Shown here one piece after another: positions 14,184-23,583 of a DNA stretch of 64,000 bases (its first letter is position 1; each line of letters begins with the position of its first letter). The notes beneath the pieces are model-generated. The model searched no databases. It saw only the letters and a list, made by a program, of their open reading frames with translations, and was not told the origin of the DNA. The position numbers were made by a program, and so were the translations under genes. The stretch lies in the NCBI GenBank assembly GCA_028339155.1, contig JAOLBK010000002.1, positions 51,366 to 115,365 of the forward strand, written 5' to 3'. This stretch comes from Litorivicinus sp. (GTDB lineage Bacteria; Pseudomonadota; Gammaproteobacteria; Pseudomonadales; Litorivicinaceae).

Positions 14184-16133
14184 ATGGCAACAACAACAGC
14201 AGACATGCAACAACTTCAGGCTCAAGGGCCGAGTGAAAAAGGTTCTAGTTTATTGGCACAAAAAGGGCAATCACAAGCTCTTGTGAGTGGCGCTAACGAA
14301 AATGCTGCACCAGGCGAGAAACGAGGCCTTCCTAGTATACGAGAGATGCTCGCACAGCCTGCCGTAAAAAAAGCGACGCCAGGCATTATGATTGGGATTC
14401 TGTTGCTATTTTTTGTGGCATCGTACATGGCTATGCAGGAGCCTGTATACCGTCCGATTTTCCCTGGGATGACCGATTCCGACCGCCAGACAGCAATGGA
14501 TGCGTTAAAGGAGGGTGGATTTTCTCCACAAGTTAATCGATCCACGGGTCAACTGGAGATTGATGGCGGTGGTTATCATGAGGCTCGAATTTATCTGGCT
14601 TCAAAGGGTATTCCGTCGGAGGGTTCGGCATCGGGGTTCGAGGCCCTGAATCAATCGGCCTCGATTACAACTTCACAGTTCATGGAGCAAGCTAATTACG
14701 CTGCCGCCGTTGAGCAAGAGCTGGCTAAATCGATCATCCGAATTTCAAGCATCAAGTATGCACGGGTACATCTTGCGCTCCCAAAACAGTCCGTATTTGT
14801 GCGTGACCGAACACCACCAAAAGCATCGGTGGTGGTAACCCGCTACGCTGGTCGGAATATTGACAATAATCAAGTTAACGCGATCATCAATTTGGTCGCA
14901 TCGAGTGTGCCTTACTTGAGCCCAACAGACATATCAGTAGTTGATAGCCTCGGCAACTTATTAAGTGACACAACCCAAGATAGTCCTCTGGGGATAACAA
15001 GCGCCCAATTGCAGCACAAGCAGCGTGTTGAGGAAACATATCGCAATCGAATTTTTCAGTTGCTTGGTCCTATTTATGGCAAAGATAATGTCCGCGCTCA
15101 GGTAGATGTGGACCTTGATTTTACTGAACGAGAAAGCACGTTTGAGACGTACGATCCTAATGATAAAGGGGAGAAAACCCGTTCGGAAGTTTTGTCACTC
15201 GATCGCACTGGAAGTGCAGATGCTGAGGGTATACCGGGAAGCACGACTAACCAGCCACCTGAGGAAACGGAGTTTTCTTTGGACGGCAAGGCCAGTCCTG
15301 AAACCTTTTTAAATATTGGTGAAACCGTGAGTTCCAGAACTACTCGGAACTATGAGATGGATCGAATTGTACGCACAGTCAAGGATGCTAACGGTGGAGT
15401 GAACCGCGTGTCCGTTTCTGTGGCAGTGAATAGGTTTGCTCCGGGCGAGTATCCACAACCGCCCGAGGGTGTTGAGCTTGTCGACTTTGATGGTCCTATA
15501 ATTTCCGAGATTTCGGAGCCGGAACTAACCCGGGTCAACAATTTAGTTCGAGGTGTTGTAAATTTTGATCCTGAGCGTGGTGACCAAGTGACGGTTGTTG
15601 CAACCCCATTTGACCCCCTTGCAGAGTTGGAGAATCTTATGCCTTGGTACGAAAACGTGATGCTTCTTAATGCAATTAAGGGCATTGTGGCAATGCTTGT
15701 CTTTGCCGTTATCGCCTTCGTCTTAATTCGACCTATTGCCTATAAGTTGCTCAATATTCCATTGCCATATGAGAGGAAAGCCGCAGAGCAGGCAGCCGCA
15801 ATCGCAATTGCCCAGCAGCAGCAGCAGGTAGGAGTTATTGCTGGTCCTGATGGACAGCCTTTGCCGCCTGGAGCAATCGGTGTTAATGATGAGGGTAAGC
15901 CGATCGGACCAGACGGTGAGCCAGTTCTTGATGAGGACAAAATTGAGATTCAAGAAGGTGAGTCGTTAGAAGAAATTAGAGCTAAGTTAAAGCCGAAAAA
16001 GACTTCCGTATCCGTTGACTTACTGGATACGGCAAATACATACGAAGATAAGGTGGCGTTAATTCGAATGCTGGTTCAGGAAGATTCTGGTCGCGTCGCT
16101 AATGTCTTAAAAAACATGGTCAGGAAACGTTAG
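14184..16133 (+). CDS. fliF: Flagellar MS-ring protein FliF, with long Gly/Pro-rich insert
   Basis: The 649-residue protein builds the MS ring in the inner membrane. Membrane helix 1 is at about 64-84 and helix 2 at about 495-520. Between them lie the ring-building motifs (YVTAAVEQELAKSIIRISSI-type region; SVVVTRYAGRNIDNNQVNAIINLVASSV). The C-terminal helix that binds FliG is present (VDLLDTANTYEDKVALIRML). It is longer than E. coli FliF (552). Much of the excess is a roughly 50-residue Gly/Pro/Asp-rich stretch after helix 2 (15820-15950), between the membrane and the FliG-binding tail. Confidence 0.96.
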   Translation: MATTTADMQQLQAQGPSEKGSSLLAQKGQSQALVSGANENAAPGEKRGLPSIREMLAQPAVKKATPGIMIGILLLFFVASYMAMQEPVYRPIFPGMTDSDRQTAMDALKEGGFSPQVNRSTGQLEIDGGGYHEARIYLASKGIPSEGSASGFEALNQSASITTSQFMEQANYAAAVEQELAKSIIRISSIKYARVHLALPKQSVFVRDRTPPKASVVVTRYAGRNIDNNQVNAIINLVASSVPYLSPTDISVVDSLGNLLSDTTQDSPLGITSAQLQHKQRVEETYRNRIFQLLGPIYGKDNVRAQVDVDLDFTERESTFETYDPNDKGEKTRSEVLSLDRTGSADAEGIPGSTTNQPPEETEFSLDGKASPETFLNIGETVSSRTTRNYEMDRIVRTVKDANGGVNRVSVSVAVNRFAPGEYPQPPEGVELVDFDGPIISEISEPELTRVNNLVRGVVNFDPERGDQVTVVATPFDPLAELENLMPWYENVMLLNAIKGIVAMLVFAVIAFVLIRPIAYKLLNIPLPYERKAAEQAAAIAIAQQQQQVGVIAGPDGQPLPPGAIGVNDEGKPIGPDGEPVLDEDKIEIQEGESLEEIRAKLKPKKTSVSVDLLDTANTYEDKVALIRMLVQEDSGRVANVLKNMVRKR

Positions 16134-16142
16134 AGGTCAATC

Positions 16143-17189
16143 ATGGCAGACTTAGTGGATATTGATACTTTACCAGAGGCCCTCCGCGATGAAATCGAAG
16201 GCCTTACGCATGCGGATAGGGCGGCCGTTCTGTTGCTCCTTCTTGGGGAAGAAGAGGCTGCCAATATTCTGAAATATATGAATCCAAAAGAGGTTCAGCG
16301 ATTGGGTGCTGCGATGGTGAGTGCAGCGGATTTGTCGCAGGAAGCGATCAATTATGTATTGGATGAATTTGTAGCGACACTAAAAGGCCAGAGCAGTTTG
16401 GGTCTAGGTGCGGCTGATTATGTTGAAAATGTGCTGATCAAAGCGCTTGGCGCAGATAAAGCGGCTTCTGTTTTGGGGCGGATTATGCCGGAGCAGGGAT
16501 CCAAGGGTCTTGAGATTCTTCGTTGGATGGATGCTCGCGCAATAGCAGACATGATTTCCAATGAACATCCTCAGGTAATAGCAATCATTATGTCTGTGCT
16601 GGAGTTTGAGGTAGCGGCTGATGTTTTGAGCTACTTGCCATCAGATGTTCGTCCCGAGATAGTCCAGCGTGTCGGGAAGCTTGAAACTGTGCAGCCGGCT
16701 GCAATGCAAGAGCTCGAAGCCATCATGAAAAAACAGTTTAGTAATAATTCATCGGCGCGATCGTCGACCGTGGGAGGCGTCAAGTCTGCGGCCAAAATCA
16801 TGAATTTTGCCAAGGTTGAGATGGAGACTCAGGTCATGGCTGGGCTGATGGGTATTGATGAAGAAATGGCCCTTCAAATTCAGGACCAGATGTTTACTTT
16901 TGATAACTTACTTGACGTAGATAATAAGGCTATTCAGATAGTAATGCGCAATGTCGACCAGGATCTGCTCATGACTGCTTTGAAAGGAGCCAGCGATCCA
17001 GTTAAAGAGAAGTTTTTTGAAAATATGTCGTCTCGAGCACGTGTAATGTTTCTCGATGATATGGAGGCAAAAGGGCCAATGCGCGTTACAGATGTCGAAG
17101 AAGCGCAAAAAAATATCATGCGGACTGCACGTAAGTTGTCCGATGCCGGCGAGCTAGTATTGTCAGGAAGTGGCGATGATTTCGTCTAA
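16143..17189 (+). CDS. fliG: Flagellar motor switch protein FliG
   Basis: The 348-residue rotor protein has the N-domain that binds FliF (ADRAAVLLLLLGEEEAANIL), the EHPQ motif (NEHPQVIAIIMSVLE, about 139-153) and the C-terminal torque helix region (DPVKEKFFENMSSRARVMFLDDME). It interacts with MotA and FliM to generate torque and switching. Its last 14 bases overlap fliH (ATG 17176). Confidence 0.96.
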   Translation: MADLVDIDTLPEALRDEIEGLTHADRAAVLLLLLGEEEAANILKYMNPKEVQRLGAAMVSAADLSQEAINYVLDEFVATLKGQSSLGLGAADYVENVLIKALGADKAASVLGRIMPEQGSKGLEILRWMDARAIADMISNEHPQVIAIIMSVLEFEVAADVLSYLPSDVRPEIVQRVGKLETVQPAAMQELEAIMKKQFSNNSSARSSTVGGVKSAAKIMNFAKVEMETQVMAGLMGIDEEMALQIQDQMFTFDNLLDVDNKAIQIVMRNVDQDLLMTALKGASDPVKEKFFENMSSRARVMFLDDMEAKGPMRVTDVEEAQKNIMRTARKLSDAGELVLSGSGDDFV

Positions 17190-18486
17190 ATCAGAATACG
17201 TTGCAAACGGCGTAGATCTTGAAAAATCCTTCGAGGGTGACGAAGTACTGAATCGTAAAGGCGATCGCCCTCTTGAAGATCCTCCCTGGAAGGTCTTGGA
17301 TACTGATCTAGCCTTTGAACCTATTGTCATAAAACGCGAGGATCTTGACGGGACTGAAAGTACTCAGGAGTTTATTGATTGTGAAGATAATAATGAAGAA
17401 GAAGCCTCTAAAGAGGCCGTGTCACAAGAGCTTGATGAGGGCGATCTAGATAAGCAGTCCAGTGAGCCTGAATGGGCTGAAGTGGAAGAGGTCGCAGAGC
17501 AAATAATCGGGATCTCAGAAGAAGAAGCTGAGTCTCGAATCGCTGAAGCAGTGGCAAAAGCCCAAGTGGATTTAACCGTCAAGTGTGAGGCTGATTTAGA
17601 GGTATTGCGCGCGGAGTTGACTGAAGTAAGAGAGGCAGTTGAACGCGTGCGGATCGATACCAGGACGGAGGTGGAGTCGGAATATCAAGAGCGACTGGAT
17701 GGGAGTCGTAAAACTTATGATGAGCTGACGAAAAAGCTTGCGCATGCAACAGAAAATTTATCTGAGTTTTTCGATCCGGTTTCTAAGCTAGCTGTTTACA
17801 TTGGTCAGCACCTTGTCCGAGGCGAGCTAACTGTTGGTCCGACAGCTATCGCGAGGCTTGTGCAGGGTTGCCTGGATGCTTTGGAGGGTTACCAGCCCAA
17901 AAAAGCACCGGTTTTAAAGATGCACCCCGACGATCTTTCAATGTTTTTATCAGGACTCGAAGGGCAACCGGAAGGAGTTCAAATGCGAGCAGATGAATCG
18001 ATGGCTCGAGGAGATGTCTCGCTTCGGATGGATGACACCGCTGTTGAAGATCTGATTGATCATCGACTTGAGAAACTTGCCAATCATGTTTTTGGTATGG
18101 GGCAGGGCATTACCGATGAATTGTTTCGCCAGCCTTTTGAAACTGATTCCAAGACGCTAGCAGCCGTCGAGGACATAGAAGCATTTGTTGATAACGAAGT
18201 CTTGGATGTAAACCCTGTGGCCGAAAAAAATGATGCAAATGAAGGTCAAATTGATACTGCTGAGATCGTCGTAGGTGAAGATGTTTTTGAAGAAGTGGCT
18301 GAGAGCTTTAATGCGCCTCCAGAACTTTTTTCTGAGAAATTTGAGACTGAATCGGTTGATTCGTTGGAGACGCTCCCAAGTGGTTCCCGCGAGATAGGTG
18401 AGCCATCAGTAACCGACCACGAAGACAATGAGCTTGATTCAAGCGAGAGGCCCTCATCGCCTGATGATTCTGAGAATGTTCAATGA
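17176..18486 (+). CDS. fliH: Flagellar assembly protein FliH with unusually long acidic ends
   Basis: AGGAAG before ATG 17176 fixes the start, giving 436 residues, far more than the usual 230-300. The FliH core is at about residues 110-300: a glutamate-rich coiled coil (EEAESRIAEAVAKAQ) followed by KLAVYIGQHLVRGELTVGPTAIARLVQ, as in FliH/YscL. Both a ~100-residue N-terminal and a ~130-residue C-terminal extension are acidic and look disordered. FliH links the FliI ATPase to the C-ring and export gate. The C-terminal tail is odd because in the family the FliI-contacting domain normally ends the protein. It overlaps fliI by 4 bases. Confidence 0.85.
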   Translation: MISSKSEYVANGVDLEKSFEGDEVLNRKGDRPLEDPPWKVLDTDLAFEPIVIKREDLDGTESTQEFIDCEDNNEEEASKEAVSQELDEGDLDKQSSEPEWAEVEEVAEQIIGISEEEAESRIAEAVAKAQVDLTVKCEADLEVLRAELTEVREAVERVRIDTRTEVESEYQERLDGSRKTYDELTKKLAHATENLSEFFDPVSKLAVYIGQHLVRGELTVGPTAIARLVQGCLDALEGYQPKKAPVLKMHPDDLSMFLSGLEGQPEGVQMRADESMARGDVSLRMDDTAVEDLIDHRLEKLANHVFGMGQGITDELFRQPFETDSKTLAAVEDIEAFVDNEVLDVNPVAEKNDANEGQIDTAEIVVGEDVFEEVAESFNAPPELFSEKFETESVDSLETLPSGSREIGEPSVTDHEDNELDSSERPSSPDDSENVQ

Positions 18487-19796
18487 ATTTTTCGAAGGTG
18501 GTGGATGATCTTTGCACTGGATATGTGCCGCCTCTGCCCGAGCAAACTGGGACTCTCGTAAGAGTTGTGGGAATGACACTTGAGGCACGGGGAATTTTGG
18601 CTCCAGTCGGAGCCTTATGTCGCGTGGAAAGCTCTGCGCATGAGGGATTTGACGCTGAAGTGGTTGGTTTTCATGATCAAGTATTGTCCCTAATGCCATT
18701 TACGGATCCATCAGGAGCACATCCCGGCGCACGTGTTCGCCTTATCAGTGCAACCGCAAAGGCTTCGGTGGGGAATGCGCAGATGGGCCGTGTTTTGGAT
18801 GGTTTGGGTCGTCCACTTGATGGCAGGCCCGCGCCCGCGACTGAAAAGTTACTTGGTCTACAGGGTTTAATGATCAATCCAATGGAGCGTGGCCCAATTC
18901 GAGCTCCATTGGACGTTGGTGTGAAAACAATTAATGGGTTATTGACCTTGGGCTGCGGACAGCGAATTGGCTTGATGGCTGGATCTGGTGTTGGCAAAAG
19001 TGTCCTTTTGGGGATGATGACAAAATACACCGAAGCAGATGTCGTTGTGATAGGCCTAATTGGTGAGCGAGGTCGTGAGGTGAAGGAATTCATCACCGAC
19101 ACGCTTGGTGAATCTGGCTTATCTAAGTCTATTGTGATTGCATCCCCAGCCAATGAATCCCCGGTTCTGCGTTTAAGAGCAACGATGCTTGCACACCTGA
19201 TTGCCGAGTATTGGAGAGATCAGGGAAAAAATGTTTTGTTGCTTATGGATTCGATGACTCGTGTTGCGCATGCTCAGCGTGAAATCGGTCTCGCGGTCGG
19301 AGAACCGCCAACAACTAAAGGGTATCCGCCATCGGTCTTTGCACTGTTACCTAAGCTCATAGAGCGTTCTGGTGTCGGTCGGCATGGGCATGGATCTATT
19401 ACAGCGATTTATACTGTTCTTGCAGAAGGCGACGATCGATCTGATCCGATTGTCGATATTACTAGGGCCTCACTGGATGGCCAGGTCATGCTTTCTCGGG
19501 ATCTTGCGGATGCAGCAATTTATCCTGCAATTGACCTTACAGGATCTGTTAGCCGAGTAATGAATCAGTTGGTCACTCCTGAGAAATTGCATCGTGCCAA
19601 CCACTTCCGTCGATTGTGGACTCTGTATCAACAAAACCGCGACTTAATTCAAGTAGGTGCTTATGAGAAAGGGACTAACCCAGAACTAGATGAAGCGATT
19701 CAAAAGCGGGCCGCGATGGAGCAGTTCATGCGCCAGGATTACGCGGAGCGGTTTGATTATGCTGCAACTGAGCGTCTTCTTATGGGGGTAGTCTGA
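18483..19796 (+). CDS. fliI: Flagellum-specific ATPase FliI
   Basis: The 437-residue F1-beta-like ATPase of the export apparatus. Walker A AGSGVGKS is at 166-173, and GLIGERGREVKEFI and the hydrophobic Walker B NVLLLMDSMTRVAHAQREIG are clear. It hydrolyses ATP to help release chaperones and deliver substrates, including the giant flagellin, to FlhA/FlhB. It overlaps fliH upstream and starts fliJ within its own stop codon (TGATG). Confidence 0.96.
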   Translation: MNFSKVVDDLCTGYVPPLPEQTGTLVRVVGMTLEARGILAPVGALCRVESSAHEGFDAEVVGFHDQVLSLMPFTDPSGAHPGARVRLISATAKASVGNAQMGRVLDGLGRPLDGRPAPATEKLLGLQGLMINPMERGPIRAPLDVGVKTINGLLTLGCGQRIGLMAGSGVGKSVLLGMMTKYTEADVVVIGLIGERGREVKEFITDTLGESGLSKSIVIASPANESPVLRLRATMLAHLIAEYWRDQGKNVLLLMDSMTRVAHAQREIGLAVGEPPTTKGYPPSVFALLPKLIERSGVGRHGHGSITAIYTVLAEGDDRSDPIVDITRASLDGQVMLSRDLADAAIYPAIDLTGSVSRVMNQLVTPEKLHRANHFRRLWTLYQQNRDLIQVGAYEKGTNPELDEAIQKRAAMEQFMRQDYAERFDYAATERLLMGVV

Positions 19797-20236
19797 TGTC
19801 GTGCTGGAGTATTTTGGCGCAAAAGGCGCGGGCTGAGAGGAATCGTATTGCAGAGGATTACACCACACTCCGAACGAGAATTGATGAGCAGCAGAGCTTA
19901 CTGGATCGCACTGTGCAGATCTCAATGCAATATCAGAGCAAAATTGAATTACTGCAAACAGGGTCTGCGCTGTTTGCGGACATACAGTTATATCGCAGCT
20001 CGCTTAAGCAGATGCAGCAAGCCAAATTTCAAATTGAAAGCCAGCTGAAAATACTGGTACTTGAGGGCGGGCGATTCCAGCGCAGATTGCAGATTGCTGA
20101 AGTAGAGCGTCAAAAATTTGAAAAATTAATTGATCGCGAGAAATTGAACTCCAAGCGCCTCGCTGAAAAACTTGACGCGCTTGATATGGACGACCTCGGG
20201 ATTCAGCTTTTTCAGCGAAAAAAAAAGTTGGCCTAG
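19796..20236 (+). CDS. fliJ: Flagellar export protein FliJ
   Basis: The 146-residue, almost wholly helical, coiled-coil protein matches FliJ by size, charge pattern and position after fliI. It carries LAQKARAERNRIAEDYTTLR and QQSLLDRTVQISMQYQSKI near the N-terminus, and a basic-rich second helix. FliJ is the rotor-like stalk of the FliI ring. Sequence conservation in this family is low, so the assignment rests partly on context. Confidence 0.85.
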   Translation: MSCWSILAQKARAERNRIAEDYTTLRTRIDEQQSLLDRTVQISMQYQSKIELLQTGSALFADIQLYRSSLKQMQQAKFQIESQLKILVLEGGRFQRRLQIAEVERQKFEKLIDREKLNSKRLAEKLDALDMDDLGIQLFQRKKKLA

Positions 20237-20237
20237 A

Positions 20238-20274
20238 CCTTGCAATCTAAGTGGGTAGATTTACTAGTGCAAGG
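20238..20274. repeat. Inverted repeat between fliJ and fliK
   Basis: CCTTGCA (20238-20244) and TGCAAGG (20268-20274) are exact reverse complements, and ATCTA (20245-20249) / TAGAT (20256-20260) can extend the inner stem on one side. The RNA hairpin would lie just before the fliK start at 20287. There is no T run, so processing or translation control is more likely than termination. Confidence 0.4.
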
Positions 20275-20286
20275 ATTTAAGAGCCC

Positions 20287-21582
20287 ATGTCTTTTACACC
20301 CAGCGTTACGATCAGCCTCACTTCGCAACCTGAAGGCTTGGCTGAAATTCATGAAAAATTCAATAAAACCAGTAATTTAGAGAATACTTCGAAAGACGCA
20401 GATTTTGGAAAGATGGTCGAAGAAGCGGCGCCCGCTAACGCTGACGAGGCTGGCAAGTTGTTGCCGAAAGGACCATTTTCATCCGGCGATACTCCAGTTT
20501 TATTGGACTTAGGCATCGATCATTTGAATGTTCGAAAGCAAGGTCAACTTACTCTCGTAACAGGTGGGCAAGAGATTTCTCCAGATTCTCTCGTTGGATT
20601 TATGCAGAGCCAAGGCCTATCCCGCGCTGAAATTGCAGAACTCCTCCTGCAGGAAGGTGAGAAATATACTTTGGACCACTCGTCTGCATTGAATCCACTA
20701 ACGTCGGATTGGCTGCGGTTCAAGTCACCTTCTGTCTCGCTCGATCTGACTAAGGTAGAGTCAGGTGACGTAGTTAATGAGGTTGTAAATAGTAACGCTC
20801 CGCAGAATTTGGCGGCTGCACTTTTGCAGCAGATTGAGGAGGATCAGCTGGCTCAGTCTCTGTCTCCCGTTGTTGAAGTCTTCAATATTCGCGGGTCGCT
20901 GCAGGCTGGACAGATTGCTGTGCATGCTGACTCATCTGAAGTAGATGGCGTAATCCGCTTGGCAGATTTATTATCTGTTCAAGGCAGAACGCTTGGGACG
21001 CAATCCGGCAGTTCGTCGAGTCAAAATCAGTCAAGTTCCGGGGGTTTTTTCGAGCAAGGCGGGCGACCTGGAACTGAACCAGCTAGTCAACAGCAGCCTC
21101 AGATGAAGGAATTCCGAGATTTTTTAGTCGATCACTTGCGTCGGGCAGAAAATTTACAGGCACTGTCAGACCGAATGGGGACTGTGATCGCTCAAAAAAT
21201 GCTGGTGCAGATTGGCCGTGGGCGCTGGTCCTTGGAAATGGCTTTGCATCCCTCAGAGCTTGGAAGTATTAAAGTGGAAATGGAAATGACTGAACGGGGT
21301 CTTGAGGCAAGTTTCCGGGCGTCACAGCACGCAACTCGTGATCTTTTGATGGAATCAATGCCTCGGCTTAAGCAATGGTTTGAAGAAGGTGGCATTAATG
21401 TTGCTTATACTGGCTTGATGCAGGATCCTGATTCACATGGTGGCGAAAAGCCGACAGATTCAGATGATGAGACTGTGTTAAATCCCGCTATTTCCGGGGT
21501 TGAAATGGAAGACGAATCAATGATTGATTCGGATCTGGGTCCTGAGGTTGATGGTTACCCGGGTTTTGATATACGAGTTTAA
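20287..21582 (+). CDS. fliK: Flagellar hook-length control protein FliK
   Basis: The 431-residue protein has a variable, Gln/Ser-rich middle and the conserved FliK C-domain near residues 315-385, with GRGRWSLEMALHPSELGSIKVE followed by LMESMPRLKQWFEEGGI. FliK is secreted during hook growth, measures hook length and triggers the FlhB switch to filament substrates. The length is ordinary even though the hook subunit it must measure is three times the usual size. A second FliK-like gene lies at 38898. Confidence 0.92.
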   Translation: MSFTPSVTISLTSQPEGLAEIHEKFNKTSNLENTSKDADFGKMVEEAAPANADEAGKLLPKGPFSSGDTPVLLDLGIDHLNVRKQGQLTLVTGGQEISPDSLVGFMQSQGLSRAEIAELLLQEGEKYTLDHSSALNPLTSDWLRFKSPSVSLDLTKVESGDVVNEVVNSNAPQNLAAALLQQIEEDQLAQSLSPVVEVFNIRGSLQAGQIAVHADSSEVDGVIRLADLLSVQGRTLGTQSGSSSSQNQSSSGGFFEQGGRPGTEPASQQQPQMKEFRDFLVDHLRRAENLQALSDRMGTVIAQKMLVQIGRGRWSLEMALHPSELGSIKVEMEMTERGLEASFRASQHATRDLLMESMPRLKQWFEEGGINVAYTGLMQDPDSHGGEKPTDSDDETVLNPAISGVEMEDESMIDSDLGPEVDGYPGFDIRV

Positions 21583-21594
21583 AGAGGATTCAGC

Positions 21595-22173
21595 ATGGCT
21601 GATGAACAGACTGAAGGACAAGAAGGCGGCAAGAAGGGCGGTCTATTAAAGATCATTTTAATGGTCGTGGGTATCGTATTGGTCGTTTCTTTGACGATTG
21701 GATTGACGCTCTTTTTTACCGGTTTTTTTGACCCTGGTGCTAAAGAAGTCGCCGAAGAGCAGATTCAGGCACTTGAATCGGATGTAAATAAAGCGGCGGA
21801 AGTAGCGGCTCAACAGCCAGCTAAGATCCAGCTAGAAGCTCCCGAAGTGGAGAAGTTTGAAGCTGTTTATTACGAACTTGATCGAGAGTTTTTAGCCAAC
21901 GTCTCGAGTTCTCGAAAAGTAATGCAAATTAAAATTGCGATCATGACCCACTATGATGAGCAGGTCATTGCAAATATTGAAAAGCATGTGTTTGCGATTC
22001 GGTCATCTGTTCTTGATATTATGCGACAGGTAACTGAGGCTGATATTGTTAGTCCTGATTTTAGAACAACGTTAGCAGGAGACATCCGTATTGCGATGAA
22101 TGCAACGCTGGAAGAAATGGAAGATTTCGGAGGGGTAGAGAAGGTCTACTTTGTCGAATTCATTGTTCAATAA
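21595..22173 (+). CDS. fliL: Flagellar basal body-associated protein FliL
   Basis: The 192-residue single-pass inner-membrane protein has a helix at about residues 18-42 and a periplasmic stomatin-like domain (YYELDREFLANVSSSRKVMQIKIAIMT). It ends with EDFGGVEKVYFVEFIVQ, as in FliL. It supports the stator units around the rotor. It lies 12 bases after fliK and 12 before fliM. Confidence 0.92.
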   Translation: MADEQTEGQEGGKKGGLLKIILMVVGIVLVVSLTIGLTLFFTGFFDPGAKEVAEEQIQALESDVNKAAEVAAQQPAKIQLEAPEVEKFEAVYYELDREFLANVSSSRKVMQIKIAIMTHYDEQVIANIEKHVFAIRSSVLDIMRQVTEADIVSPDFRTTLAGDIRIAMNATLEEMEDFGGVEKVYFVEFIVQ

Positions 22174-22185
22174 TAGGATTGATCC

Positions 22186-23181
22186 ATGGCTGAAAACCTG
22201 CTGACTTCAGAAGAACTGGAGGCCCTAAGTCAGGGGGTCGATTCGGGTGATATCGAAGTAGATACTGGTCTTAACGTCCAGGCCAAGGTTGTTAAACACG
22301 ATTTGACCGCTGAGAATTCTACGCTTGGTGTCAACCTGGCTTCGATTGATATGGTGAACGAACGGTTTGTTCGAATGTTTCGCCTAGGATTGCTTGAAGT
22401 TTTGCGAACAAGTCCGCGTGTTAATCTTTCTAAGGCGAAGATTATGAAATTCGGTGAGTATCTTCCCGAACTAAAGCCGCCACTCTCGGTGACCACGATT
22501 CGCACCAATCCAATTAGGGGTTCTTCGATGGTATTGATTGAACCTAATATCATTTTTTCGGCGCTTGATAATTTTTTTGGTGGTTTCGGACGTGGTATTG
22601 GATCTTTGCCGCCGGGGCGACTTTTCACTCCAACCGAAAGTCGAATTATTAAATTGATGCTTGATCAGTTGTTCGTGTCTCTGGAGGATGCTTGGGCCCC
22701 GCTGCTCCCATTAAAAATTGAAGCCATTGGCTCTGAAATTAACCCACAGTTTGCTCAAATTGTTGATGAGAATGATCTTGTGATCCTTTCTCGATTTGAG
22801 ATCGAGATTGGGCAAAATGTGAAGGGCTTCATCGACATCGTATACCCATATGCAGGATTGAAGCCTTTCCGCGATCTCCTTCGAAGTCGTCTGCGGACGG
22901 GTGAGGGTAATGAAGGGTCTGACTTTGTTTGGACCCAGAAAATGGAATTGGCGGCAGGCGATGCTGAGTTGAGTGCTAAGGTTGAACTCGCGAAGGTCAA
23001 GATCCCCGTTAGGGAGTTTGAATCACTTGAAGAAGGACAGGTTCTGTTTTTTAGAAAACCAGACTTTGCCCGTTTAATTATTAATGATGTACCTGTCTAT
23101 GAGGCAGCAGTTGGAAAGCATGGAACTAATGTTGGCATTCGGATTGAAAATCCAATAAAGCCGGAAGAAACAAATGATTAA
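22186..23181 (+). CDS. fliM: Flagellar motor switch protein FliM
   Basis: The 331-residue C-ring protein shows the N-terminal CheY-binding type helix LLTSEELEALSQG, the middle domain (RFVRMFRLGLLEVLR; GGFGRGIGSL, the conserved GG(F/Y)G motif) and a C-terminal FliN-like SpoA domain (KVELAKVKIPVREFESLEEGQVL). It receives phospho-CheY to switch rotation, although no cheY is in the window. It is followed by fliN after 27 bases. Confidence 0.95.
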   Translation: MAENLLTSEELEALSQGVDSGDIEVDTGLNVQAKVVKHDLTAENSTLGVNLASIDMVNERFVRMFRLGLLEVLRTSPRVNLSKAKIMKFGEYLPELKPPLSVTTIRTNPIRGSSMVLIEPNIIFSALDNFFGGFGRGIGSLPPGRLFTPTESRIIKLMLDQLFVSLEDAWAPLLPLKIEAIGSEINPQFAQIVDENDLVILSRFEIEIGQNVKGFIDIVYPYAGLKPFRDLLRSRLRTGEGNEGSDFVWTQKMELAAGDAELSAKVELAKVKIPVREFESLEEGQVLFFRKPDFARLIINDVPVYEAAVGKHGTNVGIRIENPIKPEETND

Positions 23182-23208
23182 TGAATTGGCGATGAATGGA
23201 GGTGGATT

Positions 23209-23565
23209 GTGAGTGATGTAGATGCGGAAGGTGTGGACGCTAAAATAGAAGGTGCTGAGCCGACGGAGAGCACCGAAAAGCCATCTGAAAAGTCATCTGA
23301 AAAGTTTAAGATGAACCAAGATGTAATCGAAAATATACCGGTAACACTGGCAATTGAGGTTGGTCGTGCTTCTCTAAAGATCCGCGATTTGATGCGCCTG
23401 ACACAGGGTAGTGTTGTGGAACTTGATCGATTGGCCGGGGAGCCGCTCGATATTGTTGTTAATGATACGGTCGTCGCTCAAGGTGAAGTCGTTTTAGTCA
23501 ATGATCGATACGGAGTTCGTCTCACCAAGGTGGTCTCAGCCGCAGATCGGATTAAAAACTTGTGA
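23209..23565 (+). CDS. fliN: Flagellar motor switch protein FliN
   Basis: The 118-residue protein has an acidic N-terminal tail and the SpoA domain (VTLAIEVGRASLKIRDLMRL, then GSVVELDRLAGEPLDIVVND and VLVNDRYGVRLTKVVSAADR). It forms the base of the C-ring with FliM and binds FliH. The start is GTG 23209, supported by GGAGGTGG just upstream. Confidence 0.95.
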   Translation: MSDVDAEGVDAKIEGAEPTESTEKPSEKSSEKFKMNQDVIENIPVTLAIEVGRASLKIRDLMRLTQGSVVELDRLAGEPLDIVVNDTVVAQGEVVLVNDRYGVRLTKVVSAADRIKNL

Positions 23566-23583
23566 GCACTATTTGGAGTTCGA

